From: Singulisphaera sp.
GTDB taxonomy: Bacteria > Planctomycetota > Planctomycetia > Isosphaerales > Isosphaeraceae
Assembly (NCBI GenBank): GCA_027451445.1
Contig: DAIDJG010000434.1
Span: forward strand, 1 to 43,592
Reading direction: 5' to 3'
Length of the DNA: 43,592 nucleotides
The notes under the pieces were generated by a model. That model did no database searches. It saw nothing but the letters and a program-made list of their open reading frames with translations, and had not been told where the DNA came from. Made by a program: the position numbers and the translations under genes. Each line of letters begins with the position of its first letter. Positions within the stretch are counted from its first letter, which is position 1. Below, piece after piece: positions 7,541-15,537 of this stretch.

Positions 7541-8656
7541 ATGAAGATTACAGCCATTGAAGCAATCCCGGTTCGTGTCCCCTTGAAAGCGGGTATGACC
7601 ACGCGTACGGCCCATGGCGATCACGTGACGTCCGATTATGTCATCGTCCGCGTACACACCGCAGAGGGGCTCGTGGGACTCGGTGAGGCCACGGTCGCCG
7701 CGCGTTGGAGTGGCGAAACGAGCCGGTCGTGCGTGGCAGCCATCGAAGAATTGATCGGACCGGCACTCGTAGGCTCGGACCCAAGACGCGTCAACCACCT
7801 GCGGGCTCGGATGGATCGCGAGCTGAAGCTCAACCCTTTTACGAAAGCCGCCGTCGAAATGGCCCTCTGGGACCTGACCGGCAAGGCCGCGGGCGTGCCG
7901 GTTTACCAGTTGCTCGGGGGCCAGGTGCGGGAGACGATCCCGACCAAGATGATGATCGGCGCATTTGACATTCCCCACGTCCTGCGGCTCGCCGAGCAAT
8001 TCCTGGCATGGGGCTCGCGCTGTTTGAAGGTGAAGGTCGGTATCGATCTCGAGGGTGATGCGGCGAGAGTTTCGGCTGTGCGGAAGCTCGCGGGACCGGA
8101 TATCCCCATCACGATCGATTCGAACTGCGGCTGGAATGTGACCACCGCGCGGCTGGCGCTGGAACGCCTGCGGCCGCTCAATCTCCTCGTCGCTGAACAG
8201 CCCATCGCGCCTGGTGACACAACTTCGATGGCCTACCTCCGAGAGGTCGGTGGCATTCCGATCATGGCGGATGAGAGCGTCTTTACACTGAGTGATGCCT
8301 GGAACGTTCTGGGCGCTCACGCGGCCGACGTCATCAGCGTGTATCCGGGCAAGAATGGCGGCATCGCAGCATCGATCGAGATTGTCCACGCCGCCCAGGC
8401 GGCGGGGATCGCATGCCACGTTGGCAGCAACCTTGAGCTCGGGATCGGCAGTGCGGCGATGCTTCATCTCGCGTGCGCAGTCGCGAACATCGATAGCGAG
8501 ACCTATCCGGCCGACATTCTGGGCCCTCACTATCATGAGGCGGATCTACTCCGCACACCACTGTCGCTGGGACCAGAGGGTGCCAAGGTGCCCGAAGGGC
8601 CTGGTCTTGGCGTCGAGATTGACGAAGCCCAGCTTCAGAGGTTTCGCGTTCAATAG
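7541..8656 (+). CDS. Mandelate racemase/muconate lactonizing enzyme family protein (MLE subgroup)
   Basis: 371 residues from ATG 7541 (GGAG at 7525-7528; a TTG at 7523 is an alternative start). Enolase-superfamily enzymes remove a proton alpha to a carboxylate with Mg2+ help. Visible: a capping domain (1-125) and a barrel with KVK at 163-165 (base on strand 2), metal ligands D193 (IDSN), E219 (AEQP) and D244 (ADES), and a second general base K271 (YPGKNGG). This arrangement with two lysines is that of the muconate-cycloisomerase subgroup, which also includes N-acylamino-acid racemases and dipeptide epimerases. VGSNLELGIG (295-304) is also typical. Substrate cannot be assigned from sequence. 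It follows the permease after a hairpin-forming repeat, so it is likely transcribed with it, perhaps at a different level. It converges with the DUF1501 gene 20 nt away. Confidence 0.9.
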   Translation: MKITAIEAIPVRVPLKAGMTTRTAHGDHVTSDYVIVRVHTAEGLVGLGEATVAARWSGETSRSCVAAIEELIGPALVGSDPRRVNHLRARMDRELKLNPFTKAAVEMALWDLTGKAAGVPVYQLLGGQVRETIPTKMMIGAFDIPHVLRLAEQFLAWGSRCLKVKVGIDLEGDAARVSAVRKLAGPDIPITIDSNCGWNVTTARLALERLRPLNLLVAEQPIAPGDTTSMAYLREVGGIPIMADESVFTLSDAWNVLGAHAADVISVYPGKNGGIAASIEIVHAAQAAGIACHVGSNLELGIGSAAMLHLACAVANIDSETYPADILGPHYHEADLLRTPLSLGPEGAKVPEGPGLGVEIDEAQLQRFRVQ

Positions 8657-8676
8657 GGGGAACTTCGGTCGGCGTT

Positions 8677-10047
8677 TCACGCCAACACGTCGGCGATCGG
8701 CTTGCCGTTTGGAACTACGGTCAGTGGCCTTTGCAACTGGTCGTGCAGTTCGAGATCGTGCGGCACCCCAAGACAGTGATAAATTGTCGAGACGATCTCG
8801 GCGGGCGTAACCGGGTCGCGTTGGGGCCGGCCGCCGATCTTGTCGCTCGCGCCGTGGACGTAGCCGGCCTTGATCCCGCCGCCTGCCATCAAGAGGCTGT
8901 AACCGAAGTTCCAGTGATCGCGCCCGGCTCCCGCGTTGATCTTGGGACTGCGGCCGAACTCGCCCATGACGACCACCAGGGTCCGATCCAGCATTCCGCG
9001 CGCATTCAGGTCCGAAATCAAACTCGACACCGCCGCATCGAGTTGGGGCAGCAAGGGATCCTTGAGCTTCTGGAAGTTGTTGCCGTGCGTGTCCCAGGTG
9101 GCATTAGCGTCGGGGGCCCAGGTGATGCACGCGAATCGGGTCCCGGCCTCGATCAGGCGACGTGCCAGCAAGATGCTCTGGCCGTAAATGTTCCTGCCGT
9201 AGGCGTCGCGCGTCTTGGGATGCTCACGATCGATCCGAAAGGCATCGCGCGTTTTCGGCGACGCGAGCAGGTCAAAGGCCTTCGCCTGAAACTGGTTCAT
9301 CTCGCGCACCCGGCGATCCCCACCCAGCGACCCGGTCAGCGAATCGAGATCGCTCGCCAGACGGACTCGCTGTTCGCGACGGCCCAAACCAACGTTTTCA
9401 GGCCACGCCAATTCACTCATGCCGAAATCGGCCGCGTTGGGATCCTTGAGCACGAAAAACGGATCGAGCGCCCGTCCGAGCCAGCCCCCGAAGAACCCCG
9501 GTTGCGGCGGCCCGCCGGCCCCTTCAGCCGTGATGTAGGGCATCGACACAAAGGGAACGACCGGATGCTCCGGCGGCCGGTACATGCCCAGCACCGAGCC
9601 CATCGCCGGGTAATCCGTCGCGCTGGCCTTGCCGCCGACCTCACCCCGATCGAGACCCGTCAAAGCCGTGTAAACCGCCGCGCCGTGCGAGTTGTTCACG
9701 CTGTGATGGGCGGAACGGATCAGCGTGCAGTGATGCATCTGCCGCGCGAACAGCGGCAAATGCTCCGAGAACTGCACGCCGGGGAGACTCGTGGGGATCG
9801 GCTTGAACTCGCCGCGAATCTCGGCAGGAGCGTCGGGCTTCATGTCCCACATGTCGAGGTGGCTCGGGCCACCGTCAAGAAACACGAGGATGCACGAGTC
9901 CGCCTTGGGAGCAAATCGCTTGGTCGTCTGCGCCTCGGCACGGAGCAGGCCAGGGAGATTCAGCCCCCAGAGACCGATCCCTCCGACCTGGAGCATCCGC
10001 CGACGACTGATAGGGGCAGGGCCAGGGCAACCGGTCGATGGGCTCAT
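8677..10047 (-). CDS. DUF1501 domain protein, Tat-exported (sulfatase/alkaline-phosphatase-like fold)
   Basis: 456 residues from ATG 10047. The N-terminus carries a twin-arginine signal, SRRRMLQVGGIGLWGLNLPG, so the protein is folded before export. DUF1501 signatures are present: LDGGPSHLDMWDMKPDAP (about 55-72), IRGEFKPIPTSLPG, IYGQSILLARRLIEAG, TWDTHGNNF, VVVMGEFGRSPKIN, AGRDHWNF and PAEIVSTIYHCLG. The family is related to alkaline-phosphatase-type hydrolases, but no reaction has been established to my knowledge. In planctomycetes it is usually paired with a DUF1549/DUF1553 cytochrome gene. Here it stands alone between two convergent or divergent neighbours, so its partner is elsewhere. The frame remains open upstream to 11991, but that part lies opposite asnS and is a shadow. 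A second, divergent DUF1501 gene occurs at 29802-31199. Confidence 0.92.
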   Translation of the reverse strand: MSPSTGCPGPAPISRRRMLQVGGIGLWGLNLPGLLRAEAQTTKRFAPKADSCILVFLDGGPSHLDMWDMKPDAPAEIRGEFKPIPTSLPGVQFSEHLPLFARQMHHCTLIRSAHHSVNNSHGAAVYTALTGLDRGEVGGKASATDYPAMGSVLGMYRPPEHPVVPFVSMPYITAEGAGGPPQPGFFGGWLGRALDPFFVLKDPNAADFGMSELAWPENVGLGRREQRVRLASDLDSLTGSLGGDRRVREMNQFQAKAFDLLASPKTRDAFRIDREHPKTRDAYGRNIYGQSILLARRLIEAGTRFACITWAPDANATWDTHGNNFQKLKDPLLPQLDAAVSSLISDLNARGMLDRTLVVVMGEFGRSPKINAGAGRDHWNFGYSLLMAGGGIKAGYVHGASDKIGGRPQRDPVTPAEIVSTIYHCLGVPHDLELHDQLQRPLTVVPNGKPIADVLA

Positions 10048-10248
10048 GAGGATTCTCGCCGGAATCGTACGCAGGTTCGCTACACGCGAATGCACTTCAT
10101 GCATCTTGTCCGAAGTGCGACAAAAGTTCAACCTTGAGTGCCAGCGGAAGGAGTCGCCTTCGGCAACCACGCTCGGGAGTCGCAGCGCCCGTAGACAATC
10201 GTGCGCGCGCCCTTCATAATCAGCCCACCAAACACTCGGGAGGGAGCC

Positions 10249-11658
10249 ATGACCCATCTGACGATCCGCGAAATCCTGGCTGGGCGAGTCGATGTCGGTG
10301 CACCGGTAGTCGTCGAGGGGTGGGTTCGCACGCGTCGCGATTCCAAGGCGGGGCTGTCCTTTTTGCAGGTGCACGACGGCTCCTGTTTTGACCCGATTCA
10401 GATCGTGGCCGAGGCGACCCTGCCCAACTATCAGGATCAGATTCTTCACATCACGACGCATTGCGCGGTCCGCATCGAGGGGACACTCGTCGAATCGCAA
10501 GGGAAGGGCCAGCGGTTCGAGGTGAAAGCCAATCGGGTCGAGGTTGTCGGCTGGGTCGAGAACCCCGATAGCTACCCCGTGTCCGCCAAGCGGCATTCGT
10601 TCGAGTACCTGCGGACGATTGCACACCTCCGCCCGAGGACGAACACCTTTAGCGCCATCGCCCGGGTGCGCGACTGTCTTTCGATGGCCGTCCACCGCTT
10701 CTTCCATGAGAACGGCTTCGTCTGGGTCCACACGCCGATTATCACGACGAGCGACGCCGAAGGCGCGGGGGCCATGTTCCGTGTCTCGACCCTCGATTTC
10801 GCCAACCTCCCGCGCGACGAGCACGGGCACATCGACTTCGCGACCGACTTCTTCGGTAAGGCCGCCAGCCTGACCGTCTCGGGGCAACTCAACGTCGAGA
10901 CCTACTGCCTCGCGCTCAGCCGCGTTTACACGTTCGGCCCCACGTTCCGGGCCGAGAACTCGAACACGACCCGCCACCTCGCGGAATTCTGGATGATCGA
11001 ACCCGAGATCGCCTTCGCGAACCTCTCGGACGACGCCGACCTCGCCGAACGGTTCCTGAAGTACCTCTTCCGTGCGGTGCTTGAAGAGCGGGCCGACGAC
11101 ATGGCCTTCTTCGCCCAGCACATCGACAAGGATTGTATCCAGCGGCTCGAAACCTTCATTGGTGCGAGCTTCGAGCGCATGGACTACGGCGACGCGATCA
11201 AGGCCCTTGAAGACGCCCGCGCGAAAGGCGTGAAGTTCGAATTCCCGGTGCAGTGGGGGATGGACCTCCAGTCGGAGCACGAGCGCTACCTGACCGAGAC
11301 GCTCGTCGGCCGGCCCGTCGTGGTGATGAATTACCCGAAGCAGATCAAGGCCTTCTACATGCGCGTCAACGACGACGGCCGCACTGTGGCCGCCATGGAT
11401 GTGCTCGCCCCCGGCATCGGCGAGATCATCGGCGGCTCGCAGCGGGAAGAGCGGCTTGACGTGCTTGACTCGCGCCTCGATGAGCTGGGGCTTTCGAAAG
11501 AACAGTACGCCTGGTACCGCGACTTGAGGCGGTACGGGACAGTGCCGCACGCCGGCTTCGGCCTGGGATTCGAGCGTACGATCATTTACGCGACCGGTAT
11601 GGCCAATATCCGCGACGTCATCCCGTTCCCACGCACGCCGGGGAACGCGGAGTTTTGA
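10249..11658 (+). CDS. asnS: Asparaginyl-tRNA synthetase
   Basis: 469 residues, the normal length for bacterial AsnRS. Charges tRNA-Asn with asparagine in the cytoplasm. An N-terminal OB-fold anticodon-binding domain (about 1-115; [14 protein letters not shown] and SFLQVHDGS) precedes the class II catalytic core. Motif 2 reads [21 protein letters not shown]-like at about 243-262, with the loop typical of AsnRS, and motif 3 is [10 protein letters not shown] (about 440-449). A strong ribosome binding site, GGGAGGGAG, sits at 10239-10247, directly before ATG 10249. It is the only obvious housekeeping gene in the window and faces away from the DUF1501 gene across a 200-nt divergent spacer. Presence of AsnRS suggests that Asn-tRNA is made directly rather than only through Asp-tRNA amidation. 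Confidence 0.97.
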   Translation: MTHLTIREILAGRVDVGAPVVVEGWVRTRRDSKAGLSFLQVHDGSCFDPIQIVAEATLPNYQDQILHITTHCAVRIEGTLVESQGKGQRFEVKANRVEVVGWVENPDSYPVSAKRHSFEYLRTIAHLRPRTNTFSAIARVRDCLSMAVHRFFHENGFVWVHTPIITTSDAEGAGAMFRVSTLDFANLPRDEHGHIDFATDFFGKAASLTVSGQLNVETYCLALSRVYTFGPTFRAENSNTTRHLAEFWMIEPEIAFANLSDDADLAERFLKYLFRAVLEERADDMAFFAQHIDKDCIQRLETFIGASFERMDYGDAIKALEDARAKGVKFEFPVQWGMDLQSEHERYLTETLVGRPVVVMNYPKQIKAFYMRVNDDGRTVAAMDVLAPGIGEIIGGSQREERLDVLDSRLDELGLSKEQYAWYRDLRRYGTVPHAGFGLGFERTIIYATGMANIRDVIPFPRTPGNAEF

Positions 11659-11716
11659 ACGGGGTCGGGCTCTCGCCTCGAAAGATGCCACGTTTCGGCA
11701 CTGGGGTCTCGCCGCC

Positions 11717-14524
11717 ATGAGAATCCTCTGCGTCGTGCTGCTCCTACCGCTGATAGTCGCGCCGGCTCGGGCCGAGGAGACGGTTCGACTGCCGGTCACT
11801 CGCGATACCTGGGTCTCGGACGTCGGCTCTGAGTCCGAGGGGAACAACGGTGGCGCCCCCAGACTGAAGATCAAGTCGTTCCAGGAACTTTCTCTCCTCG
11901 ACTTCGACCCCGCACGATTGCGGGGACGGGTCGTGCAATCAGCGACCCTGCACTTGCGGTCGACGGGCGAACCGAGACTACGACGCGTCACGGTCAGCAG
12001 CCTCGGTGCGGAGTGGGTCGAAGGGACGGCGACGGGCTACAAGCCGCAGGAGGGAAGTTCGAGCTTCCATCATCGTCGCAACCCCGACGTACCCTGGGCG
12101 GAGCCAGGAAGCGACCTGTGCAGCGTAATGCTCGGCATGGGGGGCACGCTTTGGCGGATGGCGGACGCGTCGAGCCCAGACCGCGAGGGCTGGCAACACA
12201 TCGCCGTGGGTCCAGACGTGATCGCGGCGCGGGTGGGGGGCCTCAGTTATGGATTCGTCGTATTCGACGACACCGGGTCGGAATGGACGCGGAGCGGCGA
12301 GAAGTTCACACTCCATCACATGCCCAACCGATTTTTTTACAGCAAGGACCAGAACGCATCGAGTGCGCCGCACTTCACGGTCGTCTTGGGGCCGGAAGAC
12401 CGCTCGCCGCCCGGAGCGCCCGGCGGACTCGTTGCTGAGCCCGGAGATTTACCCGCCGGGGAGGCGTGGGTTTCCTGGACGACACCAGTCGATAACGGAC
12501 CCGCGGGGACGCTTGGCTTCATCGTCACCGCGGACGGCAAGCCGGTTCCCCGCTACCTCATCCCGCTCGCTGGCGAGCCGGGTGGGCGCACGAGAATGCA
12601 CCTGCGCGACCTGGACCTCAAGCCAGGGGCGAGCGTCGCGCTGTCGGTTCAGGCCGTCGATCGCGCTGGCAACATGGGACCCGCGGCCGAAAAAACTGTG
12701 CGGGTTTCCGATCACTCTGTGCCGTCCGTCCCCAAAACGGAGTTGAAGCCGTTTGCTACGAAGGGACCATTGCCGAAGCTTGGAGCCGCCGAAGTCGCGG
12801 TGATCGATGAGTTGGACAAGGTCAATCCGGCGAGCGGTGCGTTCATCCCGGCTCGCAACGCCGAATACGTTGTGGCCAACCACTTGTGGGATGCATCGAC
12901 GCGCCGGGTGCGTCTGCAAGCGGCGCGTAACGAGTTCGTCGCGTTTCAGGTGCTGATCCAGGGCGACGGCAAGAGCGTAGAGCCCACGCTCAGATTCACC
13001 GACGGCGATCCATTCGCGATCGAATTCGGTCGCTACCAGACGGTGGCGACCCGCGTCGGCCCGCTGCCCGATCCCATCGTGCCGCTGGCAGCGAATGAAG
13101 GAATGCCCTCCGGTTCCCGACACAGCCTGCACTGCGAGATCTACGTGCCGCACGACGCCCGCGGCGGCTCACATCAAGGCCGGCTCACACTGCGCCAGGG
13201 GCATGCCACGCTGGAGCTGGACGTATCCTTGGAAGTCTGGGACTTCACGCTTCCGGACCGCCTCAGTTTCCTGCCCGAAATGAATTGCTACGGGCTGCCA
13301 TCCAACGAGCGCGATTATTATCGACTGGCGCACAGGCACCGGACCTTCCTCAATCGGGTTCCCTACCACCAGAACGGGGCCATGTCGGACGGGTGTGCTC
13401 CGCGCTGGGATGGGAAGAGGCTCGACTTCTCCGAGTGGGACAAGCGCTTCGGCCCCTTGTTCGACGGCTCGGCGTTTGCGGACTTGCCACGGTCTCGAGT
13501 GCCAATCGAGGGTTTCTATTTGCCGTTGCACGAGAACTGGCCCACGCCGATCGAAGGGAACTACAACGGGAATTACTGGGCCGATCACGCATTTCCGGAA
13601 TCGTATCGGGCTGCATTCGTCGAGGCCTCGCGGCAGTTCGCCGAACACCTTCAGCGCAAGCGCTGGGACGGGACGCTCTTTCAGTGCTTCTTCAACGGCA
13701 AGAACAACTTCAAGGAAAACGGGTGGTCGCGAGGCTCGTCCCCCTGGCTGCTCGACGAGCCCGCGAATTTCCAGGACTTCTGGGCTCTGCGCTATTTCGG
13801 CCTCGCCTTTCACGAGGGAATCAAACCCGTCACAGGCCCCGCTCAGCTTCTTTTCCGTTGCGATATCTCGCGTCCCGAATGGCAGCGAGACGCATTTGAC
13901 GGCCTCCTCGACTACAACGTGGTCGGAGGCGCCTTCCGCCGCTATCGGCGGCTCGTCCAAGACCGCAAGGAGGCCCAGGGACAACTCGTCATCGAGTACG
14001 GGTCCTCAAACGCGCTCGAAGACTCGAACATTCAGCCCGCTGCCTGGGCCATTGACGCATGGTGTCTGGGAGCCGACGGCGTCCTCCCATGGCAAACGAT
14101 CGGGACAACCGAATCGTGGAATCGGGCCGATCCGCTCGCACTGTTCTACCCAAAACGCAACGGCGGACCACCCGTCCCGTCGATCCGCCTGAAGTCCTAC
14201 CTCCGAGGGCAGCAGGATGTGGAGTATCTGACACTGCTGGGCATTGTCACCAAGGAGCCGCGCTGGGCCGTGGGGCAGGGGGTGCGGGCCGCACTCAAGC
14301 TGTCCGCGGAACGACGCGGGACCGGATCGGGCGGCGAAGACGCGGGCGTGATGCACTACGGCCGCATACGGCCGGAGGATCTGTGGGCGCTCCGCGTCGC
14401 CTCGGGCGAACAGCTTTCGAAGGCACATCCCGATCCAAAGCGGCAACTCGTCGAGCTGCGAACGCCTCGGCGAGATCTCTCGCATCTCGCGCCTGGTGAA
14501 GTCGACTCGCCAGGCGGGCGGTGA
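11717..14524 (+). CDS. Secreted DUF4091 (GH123-like) protein with DNRLRE-like and fibronectin-type domains
   Basis: 935 residues from ATG 11717, 58 nt after asnS; the ribosome binding site is weak. Signal peptide 1-19 (hydrophobic, then ARAEE). About 22-215: a DNRLRE-like beta domain of the type seen in planctomycete surface proteins (RDTWVSDVG, LLDFDPARLRGRVVQSATL, GAEWVEGTA). About 228-330: a fibronectin-III-like domain. About 385-870: DUF4091, the module related to glycoside hydrolase family 123 catalytic domains, with RVRLQAARNEFVAFQVLIQ at its start, a central region containing LPLHENWPTPIEGNYNGNY, and the diagnostic SYLRGQQDVEYLTLLG near its end. Likely an extracellular or periplasmic protein acting on glycans. 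The hydrolytic activity is inferred and catalytic residues were not identified with certainty. Converges with the amidohydrolase gene. Confidence 0.82.
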   Translation: MRILCVVLLLPLIVAPARAEETVRLPVTRDTWVSDVGSESEGNNGGAPRLKIKSFQELSLLDFDPARLRGRVVQSATLHLRSTGEPRLRRVTVSSLGAEWVEGTATGYKPQEGSSSFHHRRNPDVPWAEPGSDLCSVMLGMGGTLWRMADASSPDREGWQHIAVGPDVIAARVGGLSYGFVVFDDTGSEWTRSGEKFTLHHMPNRFFYSKDQNASSAPHFTVVLGPEDRSPPGAPGGLVAEPGDLPAGEAWVSWTTPVDNGPAGTLGFIVTADGKPVPRYLIPLAGEPGGRTRMHLRDLDLKPGASVALSVQAVDRAGNMGPAAEKTVRVSDHSVPSVPKTELKPFATKGPLPKLGAAEVAVIDELDKVNPASGAFIPARNAEYVVANHLWDASTRRVRLQAARNEFVAFQVLIQGDGKSVEPTLRFTDGDPFAIEFGRYQTVATRVGPLPDPIVPLAANEGMPSGSRHSLHCEIYVPHDARGGSHQGRLTLRQGHATLELDVSLEVWDFTLPDRLSFLPEMNCYGLPSNERDYYRLAHRHRTFLNRVPYHQNGAMSDGCAPRWDGKRLDFSEWDKRFGPLFDGSAFADLPRSRVPIEGFYLPLHENWPTPIEGNYNGNYWADHAFPESYRAAFVEASRQFAEHLQRKRWDGTLFQCFFNGKNNFKENGWSRGSSPWLLDEPANFQDFWALRYFGLAFHEGIKPVTGPAQLLFRCDISRPEWQRDAFDGLLDYNVVGGAFRRYRRLVQDRKEAQGQLVIEYGSSNALEDSNIQPAAWAIDAWCLGADGVLPWQTIGTTESWNRADPLALFYPKRNGGPPVPSIRLKSYLRGQQDVEYLTLLGIVTKEPRWAVGQGVRAALKLSAERRGTGSGGEDAGVMHYGRIRPEDLWALRVASGEQLSKAHPDPKRQLVELRTPRRDLSHLAPGEVDSPGGR

Positions 14525-14560
14525 CCGTGGCGCTTCCGGTCGAATCACACCTCATGAATA

Positions 14561-15505
14561 CTACAGTTTGAGCAGACGGATCGCGTTCTCTCGGTAGATC
14601 TTCGCCTGGACGCCATCGGGGAGCTTCAACGAGTCGAGCAGTTCGAAGTGCGGAATCTCCTGATCGGCCATGAGGAAATCGGTGCCGAACAAGAGCCGGT
14701 CGGCGCGTCGAATGATGAAATCGCGGCCAAACGCTTCATCGCGGTGGATGGCCCAGTAGCCTCCGGGCTCGGACAGGTCGCCGTAGAGGTTCGGGTACTT
14801 GTCCATCAAGCGGTCGAGGGCGCCTCCGGGTGCGACCGGCTTGGGTCCAGAGGGGTAGCGCCGGAAGTCCTCGTCCAGGGCATCGCCCGAGATCGAAGCC
14901 CAGAACCCGCAGGCATGACCAATGAGCGGCAGCTTTGGAAAACTCTTCAAAGCGTTCTCGAGCCGGGGTAGACCTGGCGAGTCGATCCCTCGGATGTCGT
15001 CGAGGTGGAACAGGATCGGCAAACCGGCCCGATCGCAGGCGTCGTAGGTCGTCATCATCAACGGATGATCGAAGGGCAAGCCGACTTGGTGCTCGCCGAA
15101 ACCGCGAGCGCCGAGGTCTCGGTAACGCTTCAGGAGGGCGGTCATCGACGCGAGGTCGAGCCGCCCAAATCGCTTGGGATTCCCCGAGTTCGTCCTTGGA
15201 TCAACGCAACAAAACGGAATGATTCGGTCGGGATGGGCTTTGAACGTCGCGAGGGCATCGTCACTCGTCTGGGGAAACACCGTGGACTCCGGTGAGACGA
15301 GCGGGAGGACGCACGCGCGCTCGATTCCGTGTTTGTCCATGAGCTTCAGGAGTCCATCGATCGTGAGCTCCTTGCCCCAGTAGTAGCGACCGACGTGGGT
15401 GTGGATATCAATGTACGGATACTTGCGCCGGGGCTTGTCCGCGGCGATTCCGGCGCGACCCAGACCGACCGCCGCCGCCGCACGCAGGAAGGACCGGCGG
15501 TTCAT
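14561..15505 (-). CDS. Amidohydrolase_2 family metal-dependent hydrolase, exported
   Basis: 314 residues from ATG 15505. The N-terminus MNRRSFLRAAAAVGLGRAG is a Tat-type signal with arginine pair. The barrel has the amidohydrolase signature: YIDIHTHVG (metal-binding HxH, about 32-40), LPILFHLDD, LPLIGHACG, and the terminal aspartate in RLLFGTDFLMADQE. These enzymes hydrolyse or decarboxylate cyclic and aromatic substrates; the substrate here is unknown. The gene follows the PVC dehydrogenase gene on the same strand after 32 nt, so the two are probably one operon. A GTG at 15520 has a better-placed ribosome binding site (AGGGG 8 nt upstream) and would add five residues before the arginine pair, so the exact start is uncertain. 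Confidence 0.85.
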   Translation of the reverse strand: MNRRSFLRAAAAVGLGRAGIAADKPRRKYPYIDIHTHVGRYYWGKELTIDGLLKLMDKHGIERACVLPLVSPESTVFPQTSDDALATFKAHPDRIIPFCCVDPRTNSGNPKRFGRLDLASMTALLKRYRDLGARGFGEHQVGLPFDHPLMMTTYDACDRAGLPILFHLDDIRGIDSPGLPRLENALKSFPKLPLIGHACGFWASISGDALDEDFRRYPSGPKPVAPGGALDRLMDKYPNLYGDLSEPGGYWAIHRDEAFGRDFIIRRADRLLFGTDFLMADQEIPHFELLDSLKLPDGVQAKIYRENAIRLLKL

Positions 15506-15537
15506 GGAACAATCTATCACGGGCTCTTCCCCTTCTA

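Noticed and set aside
8731-10137. 468-codon plus-strand frame
   Set aside because: Antisense shadow of the DUF1501 gene; no family similarity, only high-GC openness.
8677-11991. Single 1104-residue minus-strand reading frame
   Set aside because: Only the part below 10047 is a real gene (DUF1501 with its own Tat signal). The part above is antisense to asnS, which has full synthetase motifs and a strong ribosome binding site.
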